64,000 nucleotides of DNA from Actinomycetota bacterium. Its GTDB lineage: Bacteria > Actinomycetota > Actinomycetes > Nanopelagicales > Nanopelagicaceae. Both the position numbers and the translations under genes were made by a program. The stretch lies in NCBI GenBank assembly GCA_026392945.1, contig JAPLBB010000052.1:1-64000 (forward strand), in the 5' to 3' direction. Below, piece after piece: positions 51,794 to 61,331 of this stretch (positions within the stretch are counted from its first letter, which is position 1; each line of letters starts with the position of its first letter). The notes beneath the pieces are model-generated. The model was given only the letters and a program-made list of their open reading frames with translations. It was not told the DNA's origin and made no database searches.

Positions 51794-52138
51794 ATGGACC
51801 TTTCAGATCATGAACGCAAGCTCCTGGCAGAGATGGAGGCTGCGCTAGAACAAGAAGATCCAAAGCTGCTTTCAACCTTAACTGGCAAAGCTCGCACTCG
51901 CCAAGGCTCAAGGGCGCTATTAGGTTTTTCAATCTTAGTAGTAGGCCTGTTGGTTTTAATTAGCGGACTTATCGCAAAAGCCACCGTTGTTGGCGTTATT
52001 GCCTTCCTAATCTCATTAACCGGAGTGATCCTAATAATCACCAATATCTCAGTTAAATCTGCGCCAAAGCGGGCTAAGCGAGCTGGCTGGGGAAGCGGTT
52101 TGGAGGAGAGGTGGGATCGACGTAATAATGAAAACTAA
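51794..52138 (+). CDS. DUF3040 membrane protein
   Basis: The 114-residue protein has the DUF3040 start DLSDHERKLLAEMEAALEQEDP, a basic stretch, two membrane helices (about residues 43-62 and 65-86) and a basic C-terminal tail with KSAPKRAKRAGWGSGLEERW. Function is unknown; the family is actinobacterial and usually lies between dinB and mraZ, as here. It is probably monocistronic, with its own promoter and terminator. Confidence 0.88.
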   Translation: MDLSDHERKLLAEMEAALEQEDPKLLSTLTGKARTRQGSRALLGFSILVVGLLVLISGLIAKATVVGVIAFLISLTGVILIITNISVKSAPKRAKRAGWGSGLEERWDRRNNEN

Positions 52139-52158
52139 GTAGCTACCTGCCCCCATTC

Positions 52159-52183
52159 ACCACCCAAGCTGGGTGGTTTTTTT
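52159..52183 (+). terminator. Intrinsic terminator after DUF3040 gene
   Basis: ACCACCCA (52159-52166) and TGGGTGGT (52170-52177) form an 8-bp stem with a 3-nt loop, followed by T residues to 52183. Confidence 0.9.
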
Positions 52184-52246
52184 ATGCCATTTTTATCCCA
52201 ATTCCAGCGTGGAGGGCGGGGGAGGGCAAATGGGTGTTTGGGGTTG

Positions 52247-52276
52247 AAAGTGGGTAAAAAGGGAGTAAAGTGGTGA
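52247..52276 (+). promoter_or_regulatory. MraZ-box repeats upstream of mraZ
   Basis: Three consecutive 10-bp units (AAAGTGGGTA, AAAAGGGAGT, AAAGTGGTGA) match the phased AAAGTG-type repeats bound by MraZ in its own promoter. A TATTGT at 52284-52289 could be the -10 element, so binding would cover the -35 region and repress the division cluster. Confidence 0.55.
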
Positions 52277-52311
52277 CCTGGCCTATTGTCTAAGCGGGGG
52301 AGGTGCCAACA

Positions 52312-52743
52312 ATGTTTCTGGGCACCCATGAACCAAAGCTGGATGAAAAGGGCCGTTTAATTTTGCCAGCCCGCTTTAGAGATGAATTAGCAGATGGCTT
52401 AGTAATTACTAAAGGACAAGAGCACTGTCTATATGTTTTTCCAGCCTCTGAGTTTGCTTTAATAACTGAGAGATTGCGCCAAGCGTCAGTTACGCAAAAA
52501 AATTCTCGTGATTATTTAAGAGTTATGTTTGCCGGCGCTCATGATGAGGTGCCAGATAACCAAGGCCGCGTAACTATTCCAACTGGTCTTAGAACATATG
52601 CAACTTTAGAAAAGAACTGCGTAGTAATTGGCGCCAATACCAGATTAGAAATTTGGGATTCAACTGCTTGGAATAAATATTTAGCAGACCGGGAAAAAAC
52701 ATTTGCTGATGTTTCCGAGGAGGTGCTACCTGGATTGTTTTAA
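52312..52743 (+). CDS. mraZ: Transcriptional regulator MraZ
   Basis: MraZ is the conserved regulator of the division and cell-wall (dcw) cluster. The 143-residue protein has two SpoVT/AbrB-like halves with the motifs [16 protein letters not shown] (residues 10-25) and [16 protein letters not shown]. The ATG at 52312 is the family start ([14 protein letters not shown]) and has GGGGGAGG 9 nt upstream; the GTG at 52303 is less likely. It is the first gene of the cluster that runs beyond the window. Confidence 0.95.
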   Translation: MFLGTHEPKLDEKGRLILPARFRDELADGLVITKGQEHCLYVFPASEFALITERLRQASVTQKNSRDYLRVMFAGAHDEVPDNQGRVTIPTGLRTYATLEKNCVVIGANTRLEIWDSTAWNKYLADREKTFADVSEEVLPGLF

Positions 52744-52764
52744 ATCCAATCAAATATCAATTTA

Positions 52765-52849
52765 GGCCACCGCCACTCATAACTATTCGCGGCGCCACTT
52801 CCCCGGTGCCGCGCGTTATTTATCGAAGATCCGTCGAGCGGCGGTGACC
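52765..52849 (+). ncRNA. mraW-type RNA leader upstream of rsmH
   Basis: The 194-nt gap between mraZ and rsmH is long for this genome and contains a structured G/C-rich block. An outer stem pairs 52765-52774 with 52840-52849 (10 bp, one mismatch). Inside it CGGCGCC (52790-52796) pairs with GGTGCCG (52805-52811) around an 8-nt loop. The placement fits the mraW RNA motif known from actinobacteria upstream of this gene. The rest of the gap is A/G-rich with no further feature. Confidence 0.5.
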
Positions 52850-52937
52850 TAAGTAGATATCTGAGGTAGCAGTAAGAAAAAAGCAGTATCAGTAAGAAAT
52901 AGAAAGAGAAGCAGAAATAGATAGAGGGGGAGAGCAG

Positions 52938-53891
52938 ATGAGTGCAGAGATCGCACACATACCAGTCGCACTTGCGCGCTGCGTTGATCTTCTTACCCCA
53001 GCAATTGTTAATAAGAGTAAGCCATATTTAATTGATGCCACATTAGGACTAGGTGGTCATGCAAAAGCTTTCTTAACTACTTTTCCAAACTTACAATTAA
53101 TCGGATTTGATCGAGATAGTAAAGCACTTGAGATTGCCGCCGCAGGCCTTTCCCAATTTTCAGATCGCACCCACTTTTTTCACAATACCTACGATGAGAT
53201 TGATTCAATCTTAAATCAACTTGGAATTACTGCCGTAGATGCGATTCTCTTTGATTTAGGGGTCTCATCGATGCAGCTAGATCAAGCAGATCGTGGTTTT
53301 TCTTACTCACAAGATGCCCCACTAGATATGCGGATGGATCAGAGCGCGCAGCTAACTGCTGAGATTGTCTTAAACACATATAACCATGGTGAGTTAGCAA
53401 AGATCTTGCAAAATTATGGTGAAGAAAAGTTTGCCAGCAAGATTGCCGAAAATATTATTAAAGCCCGCAGTAGTGGCAGGTTAAAGAGCACTAAGGATTT
53501 GGCTGAGATTGTTAAGGAATCAATCCCAGCACCAGCAAGGCGTACCGGTGGAAATCCAGCTAAGCGAACCTTCCAAGCACTTCGGATTGAGGTTAATCAA
53601 GAGCTAGCGGTATTAGAGCGAGCAATCCCAGCAGCATTATCTGCCTTAAGTGTGGGCGGACGGTTAGTAGTGATGAGCTATCAATCACTTGAAGACCGGA
53701 TAGTTAAGAGCCACTTTGCCCAAGCGACAAAATCAAACACTCCACTAGGACTTCCGGTAGATCTACCTAACTCAGCGGCTAGTTACAAGTTACTTATTTC
53801 TAGTAGTCAAGCAGCTGATGAGAGTGAGCAGTTAAGTAACCCAAGATCACAATCAATGAGGCTTCGGGCGATTGAACGGGTGGCTGCCTAA
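52938..53891 (+). CDS. rsmH: 16S rRNA (cytosine1402-N4)-methyltransferase
   Basis: RsmH (MraW) methylates C1402 in the decoding centre. The 317-residue protein begins HIPVALARCVDLLTP and has the SAM motif DATLGLGGHAKAFL, IGFDRDSKAL, FDLGVSSMQLDQADRGFSY, LDMRMD, GNPAKRTFQALRIEVN and MSYQSLEDRIVK. It ends LRAIER, a usual C-terminus. A GAGGGGGAGAG site precedes the ATG. It overlaps the FtsL-like gene by 1 nt (TAATG). Confidence 0.96.
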   Translation: MSAEIAHIPVALARCVDLLTPAIVNKSKPYLIDATLGLGGHAKAFLTTFPNLQLIGFDRDSKALEIAAAGLSQFSDRTHFFHNTYDEIDSILNQLGITAVDAILFDLGVSSMQLDQADRGFSYSQDAPLDMRMDQSAQLTAEIVLNTYNHGELAKILQNYGEEKFASKIAENIIKARSSGRLKSTKDLAEIVKESIPAPARRTGGNPAKRTFQALRIEVNQELAVLERAIPAALSALSVGGRLVVMSYQSLEDRIVKSHFAQATKSNTPLGLPVDLPNSAASYKLLISSSQAADESEQLSNPRSQSMRLRAIERVAA

Positions 53892-54274
53892 TGGCGATAT
53901 TTGAATTAGCACCGGCCCTTGAGATCTCACGCAAAATTGTCAGAGAGCAAGCGAATAAAGCTGTACTTCGGTTGGTGCCAGATATTAAGCAAGGCGCAGT
54001 CGCGCCAGATCGCACCTTTGGTATTTTCCTAGGAGCAATCTTCACCGTTGGCTTACTTGCGCTATTGGTTATTAATACTGCGCTCGCCCAAGATGCATTT
54101 GTTCTTAAAGATCTAAAGCAACAGGCCCAAGTTTTAACCGACCAACGAGAAGCAATTTTGCGTGAGGTTGCCCAAAAATCCTCACCAGATCAGCTGGCAC
54201 AAAATGCGGCCAACCTTGGCATGGTGGCATCTACTAATCCGCGATTCCTAGATATGTCAGTAGGTAACAAATGA
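53891..54274 (+). CDS. ftsL: FtsL-like septum formation protein
   Basis: The 127-residue protein has a basic cytoplasmic part, one membrane helix (about residues 47-66, IFLGAIFTVGLLALLVINTA) and an extracellular coiled coil (about 70-100) ending in the LAQNAANLGM motif typical of FtsL/DivIC proteins. FtsL recruits and activates FtsW-FtsI. Identification rests on architecture and position between rsmH and ftsI. It overlaps both neighbours. Confidence 0.85.
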   Translation: MAIFELAPALEISRKIVREQANKAVLRLVPDIKQGAVAPDRTFGIFLGAIFTVGLLALLVINTALAQDAFVLKDLKQQAQVLTDQREAILREVAQKSSPDQLAQNAANLGMVASTNPRFLDMSVGNK

Positions 54275-56082
54275 ATCAGCAACAATTAGTCCAGGATCGA
54301 ATTCGTAAAGTTGTAGCTATTGTAATTGTAATTTTCCTGCTTTTCGGTTTACGGTTAATTGATATTCAAGCAATCCGGGCAAAGGGCTTTGTGGATCGCG
54401 CTGATAATGAGTTAAGCAAATCTGCAACTCTATTGGCCCCTAGAGGTACTATCTTTGATATCAATGGAGTCGAGTTAGCTCGCAGTATTTCAGCAATAAA
54501 TATTGCAGTGGATCAAACAGTAGTTAATGACCCAATTACCGCAGCAAAAATCGTGGCCCCGATTCTGGGAATGACTACTAGTCAATTGCTACCAGATCTA
54601 ACAGGAGAGCGCCGATATGTATTAATTGCAAAAGACATTACGCCGGCAAAATGGCGTGAAGTGAATTTAGCAATTGAAAGTTATAACACTGAAGTGTTAA
54701 AGAGCAAAGATGGAATAAGTAAGCGAATCGGCGGGTTTGTACCGGAGCGAAGTTATATTAGAGATTATCCAAGTGGCGCAATTACCTCATCACTAATTGG
54801 AATTATTAATGATCAAGGTACAGGTGCTGCTGGTATCGAAAGCAGTTTAAATGGATTACTTTCTGGTGTTAATGGTAAATATATATATGCAAATGGTCGC
54901 GGAAATATTATTCCCGGATCAGAGCAGGTAAGTGTGGAAGCAAAATCTGGTACCAGTATTCGGCTAACCATTGATCGAGATGTTCAATGGGTCGCACAAA
55001 ATGCCATCAGCCAAGCTGTTGCATCATCAAGGGCTAAATCTGGAACGGTAATTGTGATGGACCCTAAAACAGGAGCAATTTTGGCACAAGCAAGTGCACC
55101 GACATTTGATCCAAACTCAAATTCGATCACGCAAGAGAAACTTAAAAACCCAGCTGTGCAAGAGGTTTATGAACCAGGATCTACTGGCAAGGTAATCACG
55201 GTTGCTGCAGCGATGCAGGAAGGGCTGGTTTCACCAGATACGGTGTTTACTATCCCTTACTCAATGAAAGTTTCAGATGGTGTTTTTAGTGATCATGAAA
55301 AACATCCAACTCAAAGATTAACCACTACAGGTTTGTTGGCTGTTTCAAGCAATACAGGTTCAATTCAAATCGGGCAGAAACTAGGAAAAGATAATCTTTA
55401 TGATTACCTACGGAAGTTTGGAATTGGTGAAAGTACTGACTCGAAGTTGCCGGGTGAATCAGTTGGAATTCTTCATCCAGTTAAAGATTGGTCTGGCACA
55501 TCACTTCCTACCATTTCATTTGGTCAGGGATATTCAGTAACTGCAATACAAGCAACATCAGTATTTGCGACAATTGCAAATGATGGCGTGCGCGTTAAAC
55601 CTTCAATCTTGGCTGGTGTAGTTGATGAGAGTGGAAAGTACACACCTGCGAAACCAAATGAATCTATAAAGGTATTAAGTGCTGAAACTGCGATAAATCT
55701 TCGGGCAATGATGGAGAGCGTTGTTTCTAAAGATGGAACTGCCCCAACTGCAGCTATTCCTGGCTATCGAGTTGCTGGTAAAACTGGAACAGCAATGCGC
55801 TACAACACTTCCTGCAGCTGCTACAGCGGATATACCGCGTCATTTATTGGTTTTGCTCCAGCTGATCAACCAAAGTACGTAGTTAGTGTGACCATTCAAG
55901 ATCCGCAAGGACTTCATTGGGGTGGCGCTCTTGCTGGCCCAGTGTTTAAAAAAGTAATGAGTTTTGTTCTGCAAAATGAACGCATTAAACCTACGCCAAC
56001 CGCTGATACTTTTTTCTCCCTAACTGAAGCGGCACTAAAGTCTCCAAAACAAAGCATCAAAAAGAGTGAGCCAAAATTATGA
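54271..56082 (+). CDS. ftsI: Peptidoglycan transpeptidase FtsI (PBP3/PbpB)
   Basis: FtsI cross-links septal peptidoglycan. The 603-residue class B penicillin-binding protein has one N-terminal membrane helix (about 13-30), a dimerisation domain (LLAPRGTIFDINGVELA), and the transpeptidase domain with the active-site serine in EPGSTGKV (SxxK), the SSN of VSSNTGS, and KTGTA. A CSC motif follows the KTGTA strand. It overlaps ftsL and murE by 4 nt each. Confidence 0.95.
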   Translation: MNQQQLVQDRIRKVVAIVIVIFLLFGLRLIDIQAIRAKGFVDRADNELSKSATLLAPRGTIFDINGVELARSISAINIAVDQTVVNDPITAAKIVAPILGMTTSQLLPDLTGERRYVLIAKDITPAKWREVNLAIESYNTEVLKSKDGISKRIGGFVPERSYIRDYPSGAITSSLIGIINDQGTGAAGIESSLNGLLSGVNGKYIYANGRGNIIPGSEQVSVEAKSGTSIRLTIDRDVQWVAQNAISQAVASSRAKSGTVIVMDPKTGAILAQASAPTFDPNSNSITQEKLKNPAVQEVYEPGSTGKVITVAAAMQEGLVSPDTVFTIPYSMKVSDGVFSDHEKHPTQRLTTTGLLAVSSNTGSIQIGQKLGKDNLYDYLRKFGIGESTDSKLPGESVGILHPVKDWSGTSLPTISFGQGYSVTAIQATSVFATIANDGVRVKPSILAGVVDESGKYTPAKPNESIKVLSAETAINLRAMMESVVSKDGTAPTAAIPGYRVAGKTGTAMRYNTSCSCYSGYTASFIGFAPADQPKYVVSVTIQDPQGLHWGGALAGPVFKKVMSFVLQNERIKPTPTADTFFSLTEAALKSPKQSIKKSEPKL

Positions 56083-57545
56083 GCAGCCGCCCAGTAAAAT
56101 TCGATAAAAAGGCGTTATCAAGCTTTGATCAGAAGTTGTTTAATACAGATGTAGAAGTTTCTGGAGTTTCCATTAATGCCGCTGAGGTAAAAAGCGGAGA
56201 TTTATTTATAGCTCTTCCTGGAGCAAAAACTCATGGTATTAATTTTATCGATGAAGCAATTTCCAATGGCGCAGTCGCCGTTCTAAGTGATAGAAAAATA
56301 GATTGCTCAATCCCAGTTTTTATAGATCAAACACCAAGAAATTTAGTGGGCCCGATTTCCGATTGGTTATACAACAACCCATTTAGCCAGTTAGTTGCGG
56401 CAGGAATAACCGGAACAAATGGGAAAACAACCACAACTAATTTAGTCAAACAGTTTTGGGATCTTAACGGTATTCATTCTGGGTTAATTGGAACACTTGG
56501 CGTTGAGATTGGAGTGGAAAAGATTGCTGGGGTTCGAACCACGCCAGAGGCGGATGAATTACAGGCACTTGCCGCCGTGATGGTTGAGCGCGGCAGTACT
56601 CATCTAGCAATGGAGGTCAGTAGCATTGCCATTGATCAATCTCGGGTAAGTGGTGCTAAGTACAAAGTAGTGGCTTTTTCAAATTTAACTCAAGACCATT
56701 TGGATTACCACAAAAGTATGGATGAATATTTCAACGCAAAAGCAAAGCTTTTTACCTCCGAGTATGCGCAAAATACCTTGATCAATATCGATAATTCTTA
56801 TGGCAAGAAGCTTTTCGAAATATGTAAAATAACTAAGAAGTCAGTATCCCGGAATGATAAGAACGCTGATTGGCACTACAGTAAAATTGAATCACAAAGT
56901 GATGGCTATAAGGTTGAGATTTCTGACAAAAATGGAAAAGTAATCAGTGGCAATTTTCCACTAATTGGTGAACACAATTTAGATAATCTTTTGTTAGCAA
57001 TTGCTGTGGTCAGCATTTGTGGTCTTACAAATACTCAGATCTCTAATGCAATTAATAAATTAAAAAGTGTGCCGGGTAGATTAGAAATAATCTCAGCCGG
57101 TCAACCATTTTCAGCTATTGTCGATTATGCCCACACGCCAGATGCAGTGAGTAGAGTTTTAAACAGTGTGAAATCTTTTACATCTGGTCGAGTAATCGGG
57201 ATATTAGGTTGCGGCGGAGACAGAGATAAAAGTAAGCGCTCACCAATGGGCCAGGCACTTTTTGCTGGAAGTGAACTAGCAATTTTTACTAGTGATAATC
57301 CGCGCAGTGAGAAGGCAGAAGAGATCCTTAAGGATATGACTGGCGGAATAAATCTTGGTGAAAAAGGATTTGTTCTAACTGATCGAAAAGATGCAATTAA
57401 TTTCGCAGTAAAAATGGCTAAATCTGGAGATTGCATATTGTTGTTGGGTAAGGGACATGAAAGTGGGCAAGAGATTAATGGTGTTGTAACACCTTTTGAT
57501 GATCGAGTTGAGCTGCTAAGTTCAATCCGGCAGGCGGCTAAATAA
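56079..57545 (+). CDS. murE: UDP-MurNAc-tripeptide synthetase (meso-DAP type)
   Basis: MurE adds the third amino acid to UDP-MurNAc-Ala-Glu. The 488-residue ligase has the P-loop GITGTNGKTTT, HLAMEVSSIA and TQDHLDYH. The specificity loop reads DNPRSE, which marks enzymes adding meso-diaminopimelate rather than lysine. This predicts DAP-type peptidoglycan. It overlaps ftsI by 4 nt and murF by 1 nt (TAATG). Confidence 0.95.
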   Translation: MSSRPVKFDKKALSSFDQKLFNTDVEVSGVSINAAEVKSGDLFIALPGAKTHGINFIDEAISNGAVAVLSDRKIDCSIPVFIDQTPRNLVGPISDWLYNNPFSQLVAAGITGTNGKTTTTNLVKQFWDLNGIHSGLIGTLGVEIGVEKIAGVRTTPEADELQALAAVMVERGSTHLAMEVSSIAIDQSRVSGAKYKVVAFSNLTQDHLDYHKSMDEYFNAKAKLFTSEYAQNTLINIDNSYGKKLFEICKITKKSVSRNDKNADWHYSKIESQSDGYKVEISDKNGKVISGNFPLIGEHNLDNLLLAIAVVSICGLTNTQISNAINKLKSVPGRLEIISAGQPFSAIVDYAHTPDAVSRVLNSVKSFTSGRVIGILGCGGDRDKSKRSPMGQALFAGSELAIFTSDNPRSEKAEEILKDMTGGINLGEKGFVLTDRKDAINFAVKMAKSGDCILLLGKGHESGQEINGVVTPFDDRVELLSSIRQAAK

Positions 57546-58924
57546 TGATTAATATTTCAGCAGCAGAGTTTGCAAAGGTTGTCTCTGGAAAGCTTAATTT
57601 AATATCGGATGAAATGATAATAAATGAAATTCCGGTAATTAACTCAGATAAAGCAGTCAAAGGAACATTCTTTGTTGCCTTTAAAGGCGAGCATGCTGAT
57701 GGCCATGATTTTGTTGATTCGGCAATTAATTCTGGAGCAAAGTTTGTATTAGTCTCTAAGCAAGTAAATGTACCATCAATACAGGTTGAGGATGTTGGCC
57801 AAGCTTTATTAGCGCTAACTTCATATGTAAGAAGTAAATTAACTGGATTAAAGTTGGTTGGGATTACGGGCTCTCAAGGCAAAACAACCACAAAAGAGTT
57901 TTTGGGTTCGATTTTACAATTAGCAGGCAATACAGTTGCAACTGAAGGAAATTTCAATACCGACATTGGCGTGCCACTTACAATTCTTCGTTGTAATGAG
58001 CAGACCAAATACTGCATTGTTGAAATGGGCGCAAGACATGTGGGGGACATTGCCAAATTAACTAAAGTCGCAGCCCCAGATGTAGGGGTAGTTTTGGTAG
58101 TGGGCCGGGCGCATCTTGGCGAGTTTGGTTCGGTGGAAGCACTTGCAAAAACTAAAGCAGAGTTAATAACCAATCTACTTCCAAATACAATTGCAGTACT
58201 AGGCAGTTACGACAAATTCACGCCGAAAATGGCAGACAACCTTGCAATAAAAAAGATTATTTTTGGTGATGGTCAAACAGTTCGTGCTGCCGATATTGAA
58301 ATGCACGGTGGTTATGCACACTTTGACTTAGTAACTCCAACCGGCAGAAACCCAGTCTCACTTCAGTTGCTAGGTGAACATCAAATTCCTAATGCACTTG
58401 GTGCCGCCGCAGCAGCATATGCACTTGAGATAAATAATGAGCAAATTGCCACTGGATTAATTACTGCAACTTTAGGTAGCAAGTGGCGCATGGAGATTGA
58501 AGAGCTAGATGGGCTAAAAATAATTAATGATTACTACAACGCCAATCCAGAGAGCACAAAAGCAGCAATTAAAACTTTAGTTTTGCTCAGTCAAGAAAGC
58601 GGTGGAGCATCATGGGCGGTACTCGGAAAGATGCATGAGTTAGGTGAAGCAGAGCAATCTGGGCATCAAGAGGTTGTGAAGTATTGCCAGGAGATCGGGG
58701 TTGACCATCTAGTTACCGTGGGGACTGGCCTATATAAACCTGAGGAAAATGAAAATTCTGAGAAACATTTACTCATACATAACTGCGCAAATGCAGATAC
58801 TGTTTTAGAGTTAGTCAGTAACTTTTCTGCCGGTGATGTGATTTTGCTAAAAGCATCCAGATCAGAGAAATTTGAGGATTTGGCTAATTTACTTAGAAGT
58901 AAATGGAGCGGGGGAGTAGTGTGA
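57545..58924 (+). CDS. murF: UDP-MurNAc-tripeptide:D-Ala-D-Ala ligase
   Basis: MurF attaches the D-Ala-D-Ala made by Ddl. The 459-residue ligase has the P-loop GITGSQGKTTTKEFL (about residue 108), EGNFNTDIGVPLTIL, VEMGARHVGDI, the substrate block NDYYNANPESTKAAI and LGKMHELGE. It overlaps murE by 1 nt and mraY by 4 nt. Confidence 0.95.
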   Translation: MINISAAEFAKVVSGKLNLISDEMIINEIPVINSDKAVKGTFFVAFKGEHADGHDFVDSAINSGAKFVLVSKQVNVPSIQVEDVGQALLALTSYVRSKLTGLKLVGITGSQGKTTTKEFLGSILQLAGNTVATEGNFNTDIGVPLTILRCNEQTKYCIVEMGARHVGDIAKLTKVAAPDVGVVLVVGRAHLGEFGSVEALAKTKAELITNLLPNTIAVLGSYDKFTPKMADNLAIKKIIFGDGQTVRAADIEMHGGYAHFDLVTPTGRNPVSLQLLGEHQIPNALGAAAAAYALEINNEQIATGLITATLGSKWRMEIEELDGLKIINDYYNANPESTKAAIKTLVLLSQESGGASWAVLGKMHELGEAEQSGHQEVVKYCQEIGVDHLVTVGTGLYKPEENENSEKHLLIHNCANADTVLELVSNFSAGDVILLKASRSEKFEDLANLLRSKWSGGVV

Positions 58925-59979
58925 AAGGAATATTGCTTTCAGGTGCAGTTTCAGCAATTTTTGCATTCTTTGCAACCCCTGCGCTAATTCGATTTTTAAC
59001 AAAGAAAAGTTACGGCCAAATAATAAGAGATGATGGCCCAACTACTCATCAGGTAAAGCGCGGAACGCCAACAATGGGTGGCATAGTTTTAATCACAGCA
59101 ACTTTATCCGGGTATTTTATTAGCCACTTAGTCACTACCGTTAGGCCAACCACTTCTGCTTTATTAGTTATTGGATTAATTCTTGGGTTAGGCCTAGTTG
59201 GGTTTCTTGATGATTGGTTAAAAGTTGCTCGTCAACAATCACTAGGCTTAAATGCTAAACAGAAATTATTCGGACAAGCTTTAGTTGCTGGCTGTTTTGC
59301 TTATGCTGGACTACAGTTTCCAGATAGTGCTGGACTAACACCTATCTCTGCAAACCTTTCAACGGTTCGAGATACTTCAATAAAGTTAACACTAGTTGCG
59401 GTAATCATTTGGGTAATTCTAATGGTACTGGGCACAAGTAACGGAGTGAATCTAACTGATGGCTTAGATGGACTTGCAACTGGAGCAGCAGTTATGGTCT
59501 TTACATCATTTATTTTGATCGGCGTATGGGAGTTTGGACAAAGCTGTGCAGTTTCACCAGGACTTAAGTGCTACGCAGTTAGAGATCCCCTTGATCTTGC
59601 AGTATTAGCAGCTGCCCTAGCGGGTGCATGTGGTGGTTTTCTTTGGTGGAATGCATCTCCTGCAAAAATATTTATGGGAGATGTTGGTTCATTGGCTTTA
59701 GGGGGTGCGCTAGCTGGACTGGCAATTACGCTGAGAACTCAACTTCTGCTTGTAGTACTTGGATTTATTTTTGTACTAATAACATCTTCGGTAATCATTC
59801 AAGTTGTTTACTTTAAAATATCTGGTGGTAAACGGGTATTTAAAATGGCACCACTTCAGCACCACTTTGAGTTACTTGGGTGGGGTGAAGTAACTATTGT
59901 GATTAGATTTTGGATCATTGCAAGCCTTGGGGTAGCAGCAGGTTTAGGCCTCTTTTATGCCCAGTGGGTTGTTTCCTAA
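58921..59979 (+). CDS. mraY: Phospho-MurNAc-pentapeptide transferase
   Basis: MraY moves phospho-MurNAc-pentapeptide to undecaprenyl phosphate to make lipid I. The 352-residue membrane protein has about ten helices with RDDGPTTHQVKRGTPTMGG, VGFLDDWLKVA (the Asp pair), NLTDGLDGLATG, FMGDVGSLALGG and the APLQHHFEL histidines. The GTG at 58921 is chosen: GGGGGAG lies just upstream and the protein then starts as in relatives. The ATG at 58903 lies inside murF. Confidence 0.94.
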   Translation: MKGILLSGAVSAIFAFFATPALIRFLTKKSYGQIIRDDGPTTHQVKRGTPTMGGIVLITATLSGYFISHLVTTVRPTTSALLVIGLILGLGLVGFLDDWLKVARQQSLGLNAKQKLFGQALVAGCFAYAGLQFPDSAGLTPISANLSTVRDTSIKLTLVAVIIWVILMVLGTSNGVNLTDGLDGLATGAAVMVFTSFILIGVWEFGQSCAVSPGLKCYAVRDPLDLAVLAAALAGACGGFLWWNASPAKIFMGDVGSLALGGALAGLAITLRTQLLLVVLGFIFVLITSSVIIQVVYFKISGGKRVFKMAPLQHHFELLGWGEVTIVIRFWIIASLGVAAGLGLFYAQWVVS

Positions 59980-59980
59980 T

Positions 59981-61330
59981 ATGAGCTTCGTCGCCGAACT
60001 TTCCGGAAAGAGTTGTTTGGTTATCGGGGCTGGTGTTACTGGCCGAGCTGTTCACGAAGCATTACTTAAGTTTGGTGCTATTTCAAAGATATTTGACGAG
60101 AAGGTCACAGAAAAAAGTGATGTGATAAATGTGTTACCAAAAGGTATTGAATTGGCAGTTGTTTCTCCCGGCTGGAAAATGGATCATCCGGTGATATTGG
60201 AACTGAAAAATAGTGGGGTAAAGATTATTGGTGAAATCGATTTCGCGTGGCAGGTTAAACAAGTTTTGGCTCCAAACCAGAAATGGATTGCACTAACTGG
60301 CACAAACGGTAAAACAACCACAATCAAGATGGTTGAATCAATTTTCAAGGCAGCAAAGGTAAATGGATTGGCATGTGGAAATGTGGGACAAACTGTAATT
60401 GCCTCTGTCTGCTCTGATCCTTCATATGAATATCTAGCAATTGAACTTTCTTCATTTCAAATTCAGTGGAGTGATTTACCTAAATACCAATCGGTTGCGT
60501 TATTAAATATTGCTGAAGACCATATCGACTGGCACGGTAGTTTTGAGGATTACGCAGCTGCAAAACTTAAGCTTTTAAAGCAGGCAGAAAAAGCATTTGT
60601 TAATAAATCTGATCCAGAGCTGTTTAAGCGGGTAGGTAAAGAAACAGCAATCTGGTTTTCACTTGAGACGCCAAATCCAAATGAGCTCGGATTAGTTGAG
60701 AATCTTTTAATCGATCGCGTTTTCTCTGCTACGCCAGCACAAGCAAATGAGATTGCTGAATTAGTGGATATAACTCCAACTGCACCACATAACGTTCTTA
60801 ATGCTTTGGCAGCCTCTGCCTTAGCCCTTTCTATTGGGATTAAGTATGAATCAATCAAGCTTGGGTTACGCAACTTCTCGCCCGACCATCATCGTATGGA
60901 GTTAGTGCTAAGTAAGAATGAAATTAATTGGATTGATGATTCCAAGGCGACTAATCCACATGCAGCTGCAGCATCACTCCTATCTTATTTTAAGGTTATT
61001 TGGATTGCTGGAGGTCTGGCAAAAGGAGCCAGCATGGAGGAGTTAGTTTCAAGATGTGCGAAAAGGATTAAAGCGGTTATTCTAATCGGCCAAGACCGAG
61101 AATTGTTTGCAGATGCATTTACAAAGTTCTCACCCGCAACTCAAATCATAAGAGTTGATCAGATTACTGATTCAAAGCAATTAATGAATGATGTTGTTAA
61201 GCGGACAATTGAGTTAGCAAAACCAGGCGACACGGTGCTGCTAGCCCCAGCATGTGCCTCAATGGATCAATTTAGTTCATATGTAGAGCGTGGCCAATTG
61301 TTTACACAAGCAGTGAAGGCGCAGGTCTAA
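59981..61330 (+). CDS. murD: UDP-MurNAc-L-alanine:D-glutamate ligase
   Basis: MurD adds D-glutamate to UDP-MurNAc-L-Ala. The 449-residue ligase begins with a Rossmann-like region (CLVIGAGVTGRAVHEAL), then P-loop ALTGTNGKTTTIKMV, ELSSFQIQW, NIAEDHIDWHG, DHHRMELV and WIDDSKATNPHA. ATG 59981, one base after mraY, is preferred; an in-frame ATG at 59957 lies inside mraY. Confidence 0.95.
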   Translation: MSFVAELSGKSCLVIGAGVTGRAVHEALLKFGAISKIFDEKVTEKSDVINVLPKGIELAVVSPGWKMDHPVILELKNSGVKIIGEIDFAWQVKQVLAPNQKWIALTGTNGKTTTIKMVESIFKAAKVNGLACGNVGQTVIASVCSDPSYEYLAIELSSFQIQWSDLPKYQSVALLNIAEDHIDWHGSFEDYAAAKLKLLKQAEKAFVNKSDPELFKRVGKETAIWFSLETPNPNELGLVENLLIDRVFSATPAQANEIAELVDITPTAPHNVLNALAASALALSIGIKYESIKLGLRNFSPDHHRMELVLSKNEINWIDDSKATNPHAAAASLLSYFKVIWIAGGLAKGASMEELVSRCAKRIKAVILIGQDRELFADAFTKFSPATQIIRVDQITDSKQLMNDVVKRTIELAKPGDTVLLAPACASMDQFSSYVERGQLFTQAVKAQV

Positions 61331-61331
61331 C

